A stretch of 64,000 nt of DNA from CAJQQK01 sp963696075 (GCA_963696075.1 CAVOJD010000026.1:1-64000), one strand, 5' to 3'. Positions 17,490 through 27,064 are shown, counted from the stretch's first letter. Notes: generated by a model not told the origin, from the letters alone. Translations and numbers: made by a program.

Positions 17490-19741
17490 CGTCGCCCCCG
17501 AGAATTTCGGCTTTTACTGCGTAGCAGTTCGGGCGTCCGGAAACCCCCCGCGGCGATTTCTTCGTGAGGCGGTCCTGGTTGGGCGCGTCGAGGAAGCCCG
17601 CGTCTCGAACGTGTCGCGCGGCTCGCTTCGGATCTGCGCCCCCGATGGATTTCCGCCCATGCGGTCGGCGGGATGTAGTAGAGGTTGCCGTGTTTCCAGC
17701 CCGCTCGGTTGATAACAGGCCGTTCGCCGGCACCGTCGATTTCCTCGAACCGGGAGGCTCCATGCGCCACGATGAATGCGCGTGTGCGCTCCACGGCCTC
17801 ACCGGCCTCCGCCGCACCGCTGCCGCCGCGCCCGTCGAGCCACAGGCCAAGCACAATCAAAGCGGCGTCCAGCGCTGCGCCCGGTTTCCAGCCAGTCAGG
17901 CCCCAGACCGTCGCCATCTCGCCCGCCGCTGCGACGAGGGAGAGACGGTCAACGGCGCGGGAGACCTGTCCTTCGGCGTCGAGGCTGAACCGCTCCACCG
18001 CAGCGACCTTGAACTTCTCACGGAACATGCGTGCCGCCGCGAGCGCGTGTTCTGGGTCCTTGAGATACTGTTTAACGAAGGCAGGACCGGCAGTGCCATA
18101 CTGCTCGGCTGCCGCGGCCTTCGCCCGGTCTGCAAATGTCGCACCGTCCACCGCGCCGTGCAGTTCATCGAACGCGCCAAAAGAGAAGTTATCCGCAGCG
18201 ATATCGAGCAGTCGGACCATTTGTCCCGCAGCCGGTCTCCCGCCGGCTTCCGCGACCTTGTCGGCGAGCCCGATTTCGCCCGACGAGAGGATCATCACAC
18301 GCCAGCGAGCGACCGGACGCGCCCGGCCGCTTCTGTCGGCCCGCGCCTTGCCAGCACCGTTCCCGAGCATATACGCGGCAGCCCCAGCTTCGCGGCCTGA
18401 GACTTCACCCATTTCATCAAGCGCGAGGACCGTGGAATTGCAGGCCGTCGCTACGCCTTCGAGGCCGTTTGCGGTTGCTCGCCATGTCTGCAGGAACCTG
18501 GGCGATCCCCATACGCTGACGGCGACCCGCTGCGCCGTGCTTTTGCCGCGGGACGATGCGCCGCGCAGATGGACACCGCCACCGTCGAGGCCGAGTGGTT
18601 CAAGCAGCACGCCGGCGAAGGCGAGCGACACAGAGAAAAGCATCAGCGGATTGCCGACGCAGAGCGTCGCGACCGCGTCGCGCCAGTCCTCACCCGTCCC
18701 GGCCGCCTTTATCTCGGCCGCTGCGGCGGGTGCGTTCGCCTGCTGATACACAACGTGCTCAGCCCCGATTACGCGCCCGTCGCCGAGCACAAAAGCGGAG
18801 CAGCTTTCATCTGCCCAGCCAAGACGATCTGCTGTAATGGCGCGCGCATCGGGTCGCCATTGCATCAACAGATCCATGAAAGCGTTCCGGGCCTTCGTGC
18901 CCGACGCAAGGTCAAGGCCGAGCCGCAAGCATTCGCGGCGCACTTCCAAGCCGTCTCCTGCGAAGAGTTCGGCCGGGATCGCCCAAAGATGTTTCCCACC
19001 ATCGCGGTCGGTGATTTCGACGAGGCGGCCCCAGCCCTCACCCGAACGATCGCGGGTCAGAGCAATAACGCGGATTGGCGAGCACACCTTTGTCCATTCG
19101 GGCCGTGCATCGTCGTTACCAGCCTGGCGACGATAGACGCCATCTTCTTTCAGGCGGAAGCCATCGGGCAGGCCATCCGCCGCCTCACGCGGCAGGCCGG
19201 CGATTGAGCCGTTCTCGAACGCGCCCGTGCTTAAAGTCATTTCTCCACTTCCCCCGAAATCGCTCGTGCGAGGAGCGGATGTCACCGCAGTGCCACCCGC
19301 ATCCTTGGGGGCGGGCGAGAAAACAACAGCGGATGCGAACGCGGGCGCGGCATCGCGTTCGGCCGGAACGCCCGACACATCTGGATCAATCCCGCGAAGG
19401 TCGGCGCCGGAGGCGGTGTCGTCAGCTTTCATCCTTTTCCCAGCGCGATAGTGAGAGAGGAGAGCGGTAACCTCAGCCGAGAGCGTCTTGCAGATGCGCG
19501 ACACCACCTGTGCCGGAACGCCAACCCGAGCGTCCGGCAAGAGCTCCCATGCTCGCTCGATGTTTTCGGTGTCAGTGCTAGGCTCTCCGAAGCCGAGTTC
19601 ATCCAAAGCGCCTTGCGGGAGGCCTTCCGGCGCTACCGGAATGCCCGCGTCGGCTAACAACAGAGCCAGTTGAAGTGGTGTGCTCGCTGGAAGCAAATAA
19701 TCAAAATCGGACGGGGTTTCGCGATCGGATCCGCGTCTCAT
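17482..19741 (-). CDS. DUF927 domain ATPase, frameshift near its 3' end
   Basis: A protein of about 750 residues. The N-terminus resembles the bifunctional primase-polymerase region of mobile elements only weakly (ASTPLQLALLLADAGIPVAP). The central DUF927 domain has Walker A GASSRGKSTAQR and Walker B TVLALDEMGEV, as in helicase-like proteins of integrative elements and phage satellites. At about 17644, in a run of five G, the frame shifts. One base change gives IGGADPKRAARHVRDAGFLD and a natural end at 17482 that overlaps the next ATG, whereas the uncorrected frame ends in a basic tail at 17486. The start ATG at 19741 has GAGG six bases upstream. It is likely the replication helicase of the island. 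Confidence 0.75.
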
Positions 19742-19805
19742 CACGGGCCTCGCATGATTGCGGGGCAGCCTCGAGTTTAGTATTTTGGGCTGCTAGTTGC
19801 GAACT

Positions 19806-19833
19806 GAGCCGCCTTCGTGGGCGGCTCTTTTTT
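19806..19833 (+). terminator. intrinsic terminator-like hairpin
   Basis: GAGCCGCC-TTCGTG-GGCGGCTC followed by six T on the plus strand. All neighbouring genes lie on the minus strand, so it would stop transcripts entering from the left or antisense RNA. On the minus strand no U-run follows the stem. Confidence 0.55.
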
Positions 19834-19866
19834 GCGGTGGATTGGACAGATCTCTGCCAGCAGCGC

Positions 19867-20163
19867 CTAGTCATCGTACTCGGACGTTGACGTAACCAGT
19901 GGTGACCGAGCCAACTGCTCATCGGCCCAGGCATCCAAGTCTGGCGGTCCATAAATAATATGACCGTTGATCTTCCGGAACCGAGGACCGCCGCCGACGA
20001 CACGGCGTTTTTGCAGCGTTCTCGCCGAAATCGGCACACCGCATTCTTCAGTCAGATAGACCGCAGCGGCGTCCTGGCCCATGCCTGGGACTTGGGTCTT
20101 ATGTTCTTGACCCACCGATGCGTACCGGGAATTGCGAGATTTCTCAGGAAAATTTTTTGTCAT
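19867..20163 (-). CDS. AlpA/Xis-like helix-turn-helix protein
   Basis: A 98-residue basic protein with a MerR-type winged helix of the AlpA/excisionase kind: AAAVYLTEECGVPISARTLQ, KRRVVGGGPRFRKINGHIIY and PPDLDAWADEQL. Such proteins act as recombination directionality factors or as activators of integrase or replication genes in integrative elements. The position between integrase and DUF927 gene fits that role. Confidence 0.72.
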   Translation of the reverse strand: MTKNFPEKSRNSRYASVGQEHKTQVPGMGQDAAAVYLTEECGVPISARTLQKRRVVGGGPRFRKINGHIIYGPPDLDAWADEQLARSPLVTSTSEYDD

Positions 20164-20237
20164 CTGTATCAGCCTCGCTGTTTTTGAGCGTTGCTGGAAG
20201 ATGACGAATTGAGCAAAGTTTAAAAAGCCAGCATGAT

Positions 20238-20951
20238 TTATTTTGGTGCCATGATTTTAATGCAGGTTTTTTTCGGACGGCCACTCTGGTTCCATCCGGA
20301 GCCCGTTTCCTCGCAGGCGCTGGCCCAGGCCCGGTCAAAACCGTTCCGCGACAGACGCGCAAATTTTTCATTGGCTGTTTTTAAAATGTCGTCTTTCTTC
20401 TGCCGCCCGCCATTGCCCTTCATCATTTCAATGAGCCACTGCTTGCACTTTTTTTCCGCCGCACCCGTGCCGCTCGGCTTCTGTGGTTCGGGTAATGGGA
20501 AAGCACTCCGGACCTCAGACGATCGGAAAACGATCTCTTCAAAATCCTCGACGTCGCAACCATCATCCGATTTCAGGGACGATAGAAACAACCATTCGAC
20601 ATTCTTCGCGCCGCGATAACGTCGCGGAAAAATGGTAGCGGAAACCCACCGGTGTGCAGGCAACTGCCCAGTCGGCACATATGCCGCAAGCTGGCCGACA
20701 GCACAGGCGTCTATAAGCTCTTGGCAACTCTCCCAAAGCCAAACGGTCCCGTCGGTCGTACCGGCGGCCAGACCGATCTCTTGAAACACCCGCGTGTGCG
20801 CACGGGCACAGCGCCGCACCACTTCCCTCGCTTCCTCCAACGTTGGTGCCGGTCTACTCGTCGTCACCTCTATCCATCCGATCACCATTTCCATTTTCCA
20901 GAGTTCTCGGTCAAAAGGGTGTTTCGCTGCCCGCTCACGCCGTACTGCCAT
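20238..20951 (-). CDS. unrecognised protein overlapping the integrase 3' end
   Basis: About 237 residues from the ATG at 20951 (20963 is an alternative); either start overlaps the integrase stop, so it is co-translated with it. Visible features are FDRELWKMEMVIGWIEVTT, TVWLWESCQELIDACAVGQL, and a basic C-terminus with KCKQWLIEMMKGNGGRQKKD, which may bind nucleic acid. No family is recognised. The tight link to the integrase suggests an accessory function of the element. Confidence 0.6.
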   Translation of the reverse strand: MAVRRERAAKHPFDRELWKMEMVIGWIEVTTSRPAPTLEEAREVVRRCARAHTRVFQEIGLAAGTTDGTVWLWESCQELIDACAVGQLAAYVPTGQLPAHRWVSATIFPRRYRGAKNVEWLFLSSLKSDDGCDVEDFEEIVFRSSEVRSAFPLPEPQKPSGTGAAEKKCKQWLIEMMKGNGGRQKKDDILKTANEKFARLSRNGFDRAWASACEETGSGWNQSGRPKKTCIKIMAPK

Positions 20952-22203
20952 CACACTCACCATTTTTCGCCTTAGATTCGCTGACTGTCGGCCGCGAAGC
21001 AGGTTCGCCCAATGCCAAGTCGCGTGCGATATCACTAGCGATTTGCGTACTGATCGCTCGAACGGGGTCGTCGGCCAAATGCGCGTAGCGAGCGGTGGTC
21101 TGCGGGCTCCGGTGTCCCAGGACGCCCCCGATCAGGGGCAGGCTGGCGCCTGCTGCCACGCCTACTGATGCTGCAGTGTGGCGCAGATCGTGGATCCGGA
21201 GACTGGGGAGTTCAGCCGCAGCAATTACGCGCGCCCACGGCTTGGACAGGTTCACGATTTCCCTGCCGGGCCGTTTGCCAACGAATACGTACGGGTTGTC
21301 CTGGATGCGAGGCAAATCCAGAAGCATCTCACGGACCGGCGGCGACATCGGCACGTCTCGATAGCCCGTCTTGGCGTCCCCACCATCAAGCCGGTCCTCG
21401 AGCGTGATGACCGAACGGTCGAAGTTCACGCGGCGCCACTCAAGCAATCGCAGTTCGTCCCTGCGCATGCCGGTCAAGAGTAGAATGCGGAAGTAAGCGG
21501 CCGCGTGAGGTGACAGTTGCCCATCATCTTCAAGGCGTTGCAGTGCTGTGCCCAACCGCGAGATCTCGTCTGACGTCAGATAGCGTTTCCGAGGGATCTC
21601 CTTGAACTTCTCAACCAGGGAACAGGGGTTGTTTCCTTGCAGGAGGCCACGAATTCGGGCCCAGCTCATCAGTTTCGACAGCACGGCGAGAGCCCGATTG
21701 GCCTGATAAGGGGTGTCCCTCATGGCGTGATGCCAGCGCTCGATTTCGCTCGCCGTGAGATCCTCGATCCGCCGCTTGCCGAACGCCGGCAAAATGAGGT
21801 TTCGGATGAGTTTGCCGTACTCGTCGATCGTGCGCCGACGCCGCTTTGCCTTGGTGTGCAGTTCCATGAAATCCGCAGCGACTGCGGAGACGGTGGGCAC
21901 GGCCTTCTCGGCCTTCTCGCGCTGCTTCTTTGCGTCGGCAGGATCGATGCCGCGCCTTACGTCACCGAGGAGCGCCTGCGCCTTTCGGCGAGCCTGGTCC
22001 GGCGTTATTTGCCCGTGCTTGGCGATGGTGAAGGTGCGCAGGCGGGAGCCCCTGCCGCCGGTGCGGTAGCGGAGTTGATAGGTTTGATGGCCCGTAGGCG
22101 TAACCTTCAGTACAAAGCCGGTGACCTGTGTGTCGAAAACGACGATCTGCTTGGCGCCCGGCTCAATTGCGTCAACAAGCCTCTTGGTAATCTTTGCACG
22201 CAC
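20935..22203 (-). CDS. tyrosine-type site-specific integrase
   Basis: A 422-residue phage/island integrase. The N-terminal arm-binding domain (DUF4102-like: FDTQVTGFVLKVTPTGHQTY) and core-binding domain precede the catalytic domain, with Arg in LTGMRRDELRLLEW, HxxR in IHDLRHTAAS, GHRSPQTTARYAHL with the second His and the nucleophilic Tyr. A GTG start at 22203 is chosen because GGAGAGG lies six bases upstream; the upstream TTG/CTG codons have no such site. The gene points away from the tRNA-Thr fragment 173 bases upstream, the usual layout next to an att site. Confidence 0.88.
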   Translation of the reverse strand: MRAKITKRLVDAIEPGAKQIVVFDTQVTGFVLKVTPTGHQTYQLRYRTGGRGSRLRTFTIAKHGQITPDQARRKAQALLGDVRRGIDPADAKKQREKAEKAVPTVSAVAADFMELHTKAKRRRRTIDEYGKLIRNLILPAFGKRRIEDLTASEIERWHHAMRDTPYQANRALAVLSKLMSWARIRGLLQGNNPCSLVEKFKEIPRKRYLTSDEISRLGTALQRLEDDGQLSPHAAAYFRILLLTGMRRDELRLLEWRRVNFDRSVITLEDRLDGGDAKTGYRDVPMSPPVREMLLDLPRIQDNPYVFVGKRPGREIVNLSKPWARVIAAAELPSLRIHDLRHTAASVGVAAGASLPLIGGVLGHRSPQTTARYAHLADDPVRAISTQIASDIARDLALGEPASRPTVSESKAKNGECDGSTA

Positions 22204-22343
22204 AAGTACCTCTCCGGTGAATGCCAGAGGTCCCTCTAGCATTCACCGTGTGGCAACTTCAAGCCCTTTTCGGAACACACCAGAAATCATTAAAAAGAAT
22301 TATTTGTCAACACAATCAACACATTGGATACAAACTGGATATG

Positions 22344-22358
22344 CTGAGAAACTCTCAG
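22344..22358. promoter_or_regulatory. palindrome in the integrase upstream region
   Basis: CTGAGA-AAC-TCTCAG is a perfect inverted repeat between the integrase gene and the att core. The AT-rich DNA to its left also carries the repeated motif TCAACACAATCAACACA (about 22308), suitable for integrase arm binding. An Xis/AlpA or integrase site is likely but unproven. Confidence 0.4.
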
Positions 22359-22375
22359 AAACACGAGAATCACAA

Positions 22376-22421
22376 ATTTGTAATCAGTGGGTCGGGGGTT
22401 CGAGTCCCTCAGCCGGCACCA
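22376..22421 (+). other. attachment-site core: 3' part of a tRNA-Thr (UGU) gene
   Basis: The 46 bases run from the anticodon loop (ATTTGTAATCAG) through the T-arm (GGGGGTTCGAGTCCCTC) to the acceptor end AGCCGGC-ACCA, as in alphaproteobacterial tRNA-Thr with anticodon TGT. The 5' half is absent: the preceding DNA is AT-rich integrase-side sequence. This is what an att site looks like after integration into a tRNA 3' end. The island is to the left; host DNA starts to the right. The complete tRNA should be at the other, unseen end. Confidence 0.78.
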
Positions 22422-22710
22422 ATGATTTCAATGGGTTAGAGAGTTTTTCTGACAGATCCGAGAAATCGGAATTGGCCGCGGCTAACGCCGGCTAACATGT
22501 TCCTGCTCACGAATTCGCAGCCCTTGGCGGAATTCAGTCGGTCGCAAGGCCCGCGATTTGGCAAACACGTACCGCATACGTTCCAGCCGATCGAGCCGCG
22601 TGAACGCCGGTCAACGAACGAGGTCCATAGTCATTTAGAAGCAGGGCCAGGGGCCTACGGCTGCAACTCGTGAGTGATAATGTATCTTATGGGAAGTCAG
22701 GTATCGTCTG
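22422..22710. other. intergenic after the att core, nothing seen
   Basis: No open frame with a recognisable product and no RNA gene was seen between the att core and the truncated peptidase gene. Confidence 0.4.
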
Positions 22711-22975
22711 TCAGATCAAGCGTCGCTCCAAGCTGTCCTTGCGCTGTTCCCAATCTGGCAGGATGCGCGAGAGAAGCTTGTAGAATTCCGCACCGTGGTG
22801 ATGGTGACGGCGATGGCAGAGTTCATGGATGATGACATATTCTATCTCATGCGGGGCTGCCTGGATGAGCCGGCGATTAAGAACGAGACGCCCCCCGGCG
22901 CTCATCGAGCCCCATCGACCTGACATTTGACGGACGATAAGGCCTGTCGGCGTGAAAGCTTCCGGTTTAGGAAAC
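22711..22975 (-). pseudogene. YgjP-like (DUF45/M48-type) metallopeptidase, C-terminal fragment
   Basis: Read on the minus strand, the fragment contains PTGLIVRQMSGRWGSMSAGG, then NRRLIQAAPHEIEYVIIHEL and the zinc motif HELCH-RRHHHHGAEFY, and ends EQRKDSLERRLI. These are the conserved features of YgjP-type proteins. The N-terminal ~120 residues are missing; the homology stops at about 22975, close to IS3 remnants, which probably caused the loss. Confidence 0.75.
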
Positions 22976-23131
22976 CGTGCGAGGCACAATAGTAGTCTTG
23001 CGGCGAACTGATCGCGTCCCGCAACAGATGGCCGTCCAAGCGATGGCAATGGTGCGCGTCCTGACCGTGCTGATCGCCGCTGTCGAGTGCCCATCGCAAC
23101 CTCCTACTTCAGAGCGTTGCGACGACCGTTT

Positions 23132-23416
23132 GAATCCGACCAATACACAAGCGAGACGTTCCAGAAGCTGCTGTCCGATAACGGCATTCAGTGTTCGATG
23201 AGCCGATCCGGAAACGTGTGGGACAACGCCGCGATGGAGAGCTTCTTCTCGTCGCTCAAGACAGAGCGGATCAGGGGCAAGACATACCGTTCACGCGATG
23301 CTGCCCACGCCGACGTGTTCGATTACATCGAGCGGTTCTACAATCCCTCACGGCGTCATTCCGCCAACGGCTACATGAGCCCCATCGACTTCGAGGAACA
23401 AGCTATGCAAGCTTAA
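23132..23416 (+). mobile_element. IS3-family OrfB remnant
   Basis: The frame contains QYTSETFQKLLSDNGIQCSM, SRSGNVWDNAAMESFFSSLK and RDAAHADVFDYIERFYNPSR, the last half of an IS3/IS150-type OrfB with its second Asp and the Glu. The first half and OrfA are absent. It is unrelated in sequence to the IS at 6906-8106. The end near 23417-23450 is probably the right terminus of the original IS. Confidence 0.8.
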
Positions 23417-23477
23417 CTTGGCGTCCATAAATCTGACAGCAGCTCACACGTCCCCAGCGCCGCCGCAACGCCACCCC

Positions 23478-24251
23478 CTATCGTTCGACAAACGCTTTTT
23501 CGACAACAAACTCGGCCGGGTTGTTGCTTGCCCCCTCGCCGAAACCTTTGGCCTCGAGAATCTCCCGCATATCGACGAGCAGGTCCGGGTTGCCACACAG
23601 CATGACGCGATCCTCCGCGCGATCGAAAGCGGGCAGGCCGATATCGTCGAAAATCTTCCCGCTCGCGATCAGATCCGTAATCCGCCCCCGATTCTCAAAC
23701 GGCTCCCGCGTCACGGTTGGATAGTAGATCAGCTTGTCGCGGACCATCTCTCCGATGAACTCATCCTTCGGCAGCTCATCCGATATGCGCTCCCCATAGG
23801 CCAGCTCGGCAACGATCCGGCAGCCATGCACCAGCACGACCGTGTCAAAGCGCTCGTAGGTCTCAGGGTCACGGATCAGGCTCATGAATGGCGCAAGACC
23901 GGTGCCCGTGCTGATCAGGTAGAGCCGCTTGCCGGGCGTCAGATTGTCGATCACCAGCGTGCCGACAGGCTTCTTGCCAACCAGCACATTCTCACCAGGC
24001 TTGATATGTTGCAGGCGCGACGTCAGCGGCCCGTCAGGCACCTTGATCGAGAACCACTCAAGCGTTTCTGCGTAGTTCGGACTGACCATCGAATAGGCCC
24101 GCACAAGCGGCTTGCCTTCGATCTCAAGCCCCATCATCGCGAACTGTCCGTTTGCGAAGCGGAAGGCGTCGTTGCGCGTCGTCGTGAAGCTGAAAAGGTT
24201 ATCGGTCCAGTGGCGAACGTCGAGGACGGTTTCGTTGTAGTAGGCGCTCAT
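23478..24251 (-). CDS. fpr: ferredoxin-NADP+ reductase
   Basis: A 257-residue cytoplasmic flavoenzyme passing electrons between NADPH and ferredoxin or flavodoxin. FAD-binding motif LVRAYSMVSPN (RxYS), NADP-binding STGTGLAPFMSLIRD, and the C-terminal VMLCGNPDLLVDMREILEAK are present. The C-terminal extension AEFVVEKAFVER ends like bacterial subclass I Fpr. It lies 97 bases downstream of fdxA on the same strand, so the two may form one unit. Given the flavoprotein-ferredoxin genes divergently placed, it may supply or drain electrons for that system. Confidence 0.92.
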   Translation of the reverse strand: MSAYYNETVLDVRHWTDNLFSFTTTRNDAFRFANGQFAMMGLEIEGKPLVRAYSMVSPNYAETLEWFSIKVPDGPLTSRLQHIKPGENVLVGKKPVGTLVIDNLTPGKRLYLISTGTGLAPFMSLIRDPETYERFDTVVLVHGCRIVAELAYGERISDELPKDEFIGEMVRDKLIYYPTVTREPFENRGRITDLIASGKIFDDIGLPAFDRAEDRVMLCGNPDLLVDMREILEAKGFGEGASNNPAEFVVEKAFVER

Positions 24252-24348
24252 GGTCTCTATCTCGCAGTTATGAATTGGGTATCGGGAAGCTTGGCTCGCC
24301 AGTCAATCGCGATGCGTGGTGTCGGGAAGGGGGAGCGGTTCGCCCGCC

Positions 24349-24687
24349 TCACAGCCGTTCCGGTGTGCTCGTGCCATAGACCGTGAGGAACTTGTCAGAC
24401 TTGCCAAGCCACGCGTCCGCGTCCGCCGGTGGCGGCTTTGCCTCGGTGATCAGCGGCAGCACCGCGACCATGTCCTGATTGAGCTTCAGCCAGGCCTCAA
24501 CGCCGGGTTCGGTATCAGCCTTGATGGCGTCGGCCGGACACTCCGGTTCGCACACACCACAGTCGATGCAAACCTCCGGATCAATCACCAGCATGTGCTC
24601 GCCTTCATAAAAACAATCGACCGGGCAGACGCTGACGCAATCGGTATATTTGCATTTCACACACGCTTCCGTGACGACGTAGGTCAT
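24349..24687 (-). CDS. fdxA: seven-iron ferredoxin FdxA
   Basis: A 112-residue ferredoxin. The N-terminal cluster motifs CVKCKYTDCVSVCPVDCFYE and CIDCGVCEPECPADAI fit one [3Fe-4S] and one [4Fe-4S] centre; a ~50-residue C-terminal tail follows, as usual in FdxA. The start at 24687 has GGAGGG before it; the upstream in-frame start would lie before this site. It is divergent from DUF971 and the AprA-like gene and upstream of fpr. Confidence 0.93.
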   Translation of the reverse strand: MTYVVTEACVKCKYTDCVSVCPVDCFYEGEHMLVIDPEVCIDCGVCEPECPADAIKADTEPGVEAWLKLNQDMVAVLPLITEAKPPPADADAWLGKSDKFLTVYGTSTPERL

Positions 24688-24884
24688 TGGCACTCCCTCC
24701 AGCATTCAGTGCCTCAGATGTGCCCGCTGCAGCCCCCCGCGTCGGTCAACAAATTGCCACCTCCCCCACGCCGGATGGGTCGACCTCGCCCGCTCCCGGC
24801 GGATTGAGTGCATGAAATTAATTTCTGCTGGGCTTTGGCAACTAATTGCTTTCGGCCGGGGCGGCCCTCAACCACCCTGGCGTC

Positions 24885-25316
24885 ATGAGCACGATTGAAC
24901 CCGACAACCTACGGCCCCCGGCCTGCGAAATCGCTGATGACGGTGCAGCCCTGCGCCTTGTGTGGCCCGATGGCCGAAGCACTGAATTGAGCGCGGATCT
25001 GCTTTGGACGAACTGTCCATCGGCAGCCGGCCGCCGCCGCCGCATGGACGGCCTCCACCACAACGTCGATCCGGCGCTCCGGCTGACAAGCATGAATTTG
25101 ATCGGTCGATATGCCGTCAACCTCGGCTTCAGCGATGGCCACGACCGCGGCGTCTATCCCTGGTCGCTGCTCGCCCAACTCGCAGCCCGCCCGACGATCG
25201 ACGACTTCATTACGGCCGCAGCACCCGATCCCGCCCCAACGCCAGCCGACGGCGCCCGGACCTTCATGACACCAACAACTCTGGCTGAAACCAGCCCGGC
25301 AAATTTAGAGGGATAG
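24885..25316 (+). CDS. DUF971 (gamma-butyrobetaine hydroxylase N-domain-like) protein
   Basis: A 143-residue protein with the DUF971 core: LRLVWPDGRSTELSADLLWT and AVNLGFSDGHDRGVYPWSLL. The family is small, often encoded beside ATPases or enzymes of iron-sulfur cluster assembly, and its job is not settled. The ATG at 24885 is chosen because the conserved part begins soon after. It ends 5 bases before the AprA-like gene, so it is the first gene of that operon; a maturation or scaffold role for the flavoprotein-ferredoxin pair is an inference. Confidence 0.8.
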   Translation: MSTIEPDNLRPPACEIADDGAALRLVWPDGRSTELSADLLWTNCPSAAGRRRRMDGLHHNVDPALRLTSMNLIGRYAVNLGFSDGHDRGVYPWSLLAQLAARPTIDDFITAAAPDPAPTPADGARTFMTPTTLAETSPANLEG

Positions 25317-25321
25317 TCACC

Positions 25322-27064
25322 ATGGCAATGGATGAAATTCTGGATGGCATGTCCGAAGTCTCCTGCGACGTTCTCGTCATAGGTGGCGGCACGGCGGGAC
25401 CCATGGCGGCCCTCAAAGCCAAGCAGAAAAACCCGAACGCCAACGTCATTCTGCTTGAGAAAGCCAACGTGAAGCGCTCCGGCGCCATCTCGATGGGCAT
25501 GGACGGCCTCAACAATGCAGTCATCCCCGGCTACGCAACGCCTGAGCAGTACGTCAAGGAAATCACCATCGCCAACGACGGCATCGTCGACCAGAAACCG
25601 GTCCTCAAGTACGCCGAGAACTGCTTCTCGATCATCGAAGAACTGGACAGCTTCGGCATCCGGTTCCTCAAGAACGAGAACGGCGACTACGACGTCAAGA
25701 AGGTCCACCACATCGGCACCTATGTGCTGCCGATGCCGAACGGCGACACCGTCAAGCGCGCCCTCTACCGCCAGCTGCGCCGGGCGCGCCTGCTGATCTC
25801 CAATCGCTACATGGCAACCCGGCTGCTGACCGGAAAAACCGGACGCATCGCCGGCGCCATTGGCGTCAACACCCGCACGGGCGAGTTCCTCACCATTCGC
25901 GCCAAGGCCGTCATCTTGTGCATGGGCGCCGCCGGCCGCCTCGGCCTGCCGACATCCGGCTACATGTTCGGCACCTATGAGAATGCCGCCAACTCCGGCG
26001 ACGGCTACGCGATGGCGTATCATGCCGGCGCCAAACTCGCGAACCTCGAGTGCTTCCAGATCAATCCCTTGATCAAGGACTACAACGGCCCGGCCTGCGC
26101 CTATGTCGCCGGCCCCTTCGGCGCCTACACCACCAACAACCAGGGCGAGCGCTTCATCGAATGTGACTACTGGTCCGGCCAGATGATGCTCGAGTTTTTC
26201 AACGAGCTGCAATCCGGCAAGGGCCCTGTCTTCCTGAAGATGAACCACCTGCACGAAAAGACGGTCGAGGAGATCTCGCGCACCCTCCACAACGTCGAAC
26301 GGCCAACCCGTGGTCACTTCCACGAAGGCCGCGGCATCGACTACGCCAAGCAGATGGTGGAGATGCATATCTCTGAAATCGGCTTCTGTTCAGGCCACAG
26401 CGCATCCGGCGTCTTCGTCGATGAGTTTGCCCGCACCACCGTCCCGGGCCTCTATGCCGCCGGCGACATGGCGAGCGTCCCCCACAACTACATGCTCGGC
26501 GCCTTCACAAACGGCGCGATCGCCGGCGAAGATGCCATGGCCTACGCGGACGAAGTCGAGCTCGATGACTTTGATGCAGCAGATGTGGCCCTCGAGCGTG
26601 ACCGCGTCCTGGCACCGACCAAACGCGACGACGGTATTCCGCCAAATCAGATCGAGTACAAGACCCGCCGCCTTGTGAACGACTACCTCCAGCCGCCCAA
26701 GGTCATGACCAAGTACGAGCTGTGCCAGTCGCGCCTCGCCGAAGTGCGTGACGACATGGAAAACAACATGCTCGTGCGCAACGCCCATGACCTTCTGCGC
26801 TCGCTCGAGGCAGCCTCCATCCTGGACTGCGCCGACATGGCAGCCCACGCCTCCATGTACCGCGAGGAAAGCCGCTGGGGGCTTTACCACCTGCGCACCG
26901 ACATGCCGCACAAGGACGATGAGAACTGGTTCTGCCACACGCTTCTTGGCAAGGCGGACGGCAAGATGGTCTCGGAGAAGCGCGATGTTCAGGACTATGT
27001 CGTGCCCATCGGGGACGATGAAAAAGACCTCTACGACAAGCAGCGCGTTACCGCTGCTGAATAG
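25322..27064 (+). CDS. AprA-like FAD flavoprotein (fumarate reductase/SDH family)
   Basis: A 580-residue cytoplasmic flavoprotein. The FAD Rossmann motif is VLVIGGGTAGPMAALKAK (residues ~16-33), followed by ANVKRSGAISMGMDGLN, which recalls APS reductase alpha subunits. Near the C-terminal end of the FAD domain are SGHSASGVFVDEF (His359) and VPGLYAAGDMAS; the helical C-terminal domain has RSLEAASILDCADMAAHASM and YREESRWGLYH. With the eight-Cys AprB-like ferredoxin next to it, an AprBA-like oxidoreductase is likely. No sulfate adenylyltransferase, DsrAB or Qmo gene is in view, so true dissimilatory sulfur metabolism is not supported. Ribosome site AGAGGGA precedes the ATG. Confidence 0.83.
   Translation: MAMDEILDGMSEVSCDVLVIGGGTAGPMAALKAKQKNPNANVILLEKANVKRSGAISMGMDGLNNAVIPGYATPEQYVKEITIANDGIVDQKPVLKYAENCFSIIEELDSFGIRFLKNENGDYDVKKVHHIGTYVLPMPNGDTVKRALYRQLRRARLLISNRYMATRLLTGKTGRIAGAIGVNTRTGEFLTIRAKAVILCMGAAGRLGLPTSGYMFGTYENAANSGDGYAMAYHAGAKLANLECFQINPLIKDYNGPACAYVAGPFGAYTTNNQGERFIECDYWSGQMMLEFFNELQSGKGPVFLKMNHLHEKTVEEISRTLHNVERPTRGHFHEGRGIDYAKQMVEMHISEIGFCSGHSASGVFVDEFARTTVPGLYAAGDMASVPHNYMLGAFTNGAIAGEDAMAYADEVELDDFDAADVALERDRVLAPTKRDDGIPPNQIEYKTRRLVNDYLQPPKVMTKYELCQSRLAEVRDDMENNMLVRNAHDLLRSLEAASILDCADMAAHASMYREESRWGLYHLRTDMPHKDDENWFCHTLLGKADGKMVSEKRDVQDYVVPIGDDEKDLYDKQRVTAAE

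Noticed and set aside
22340..22421. complete tRNA-Thr gene
   Set aside because: Only the 3' 46 bases match; the D-arm and 5' acceptor strand are absent, so it is an att fragment.
24833..24855. TGGCAACTAATTGCT as a second sigma-54 promoter before the DUF971/AprA-like operon
   Set aside because: GG and GC are nine, not ten, bases apart; sigma-54 spacing is strict.
25154..26368. 404-codon open frame on the minus strand opposite the AprA-like gene
   Set aside because: Composition is Val/Gly/Asp/His-rich as expected of an antisense frame in GC-rich codons; the plus-strand gene is well supported.
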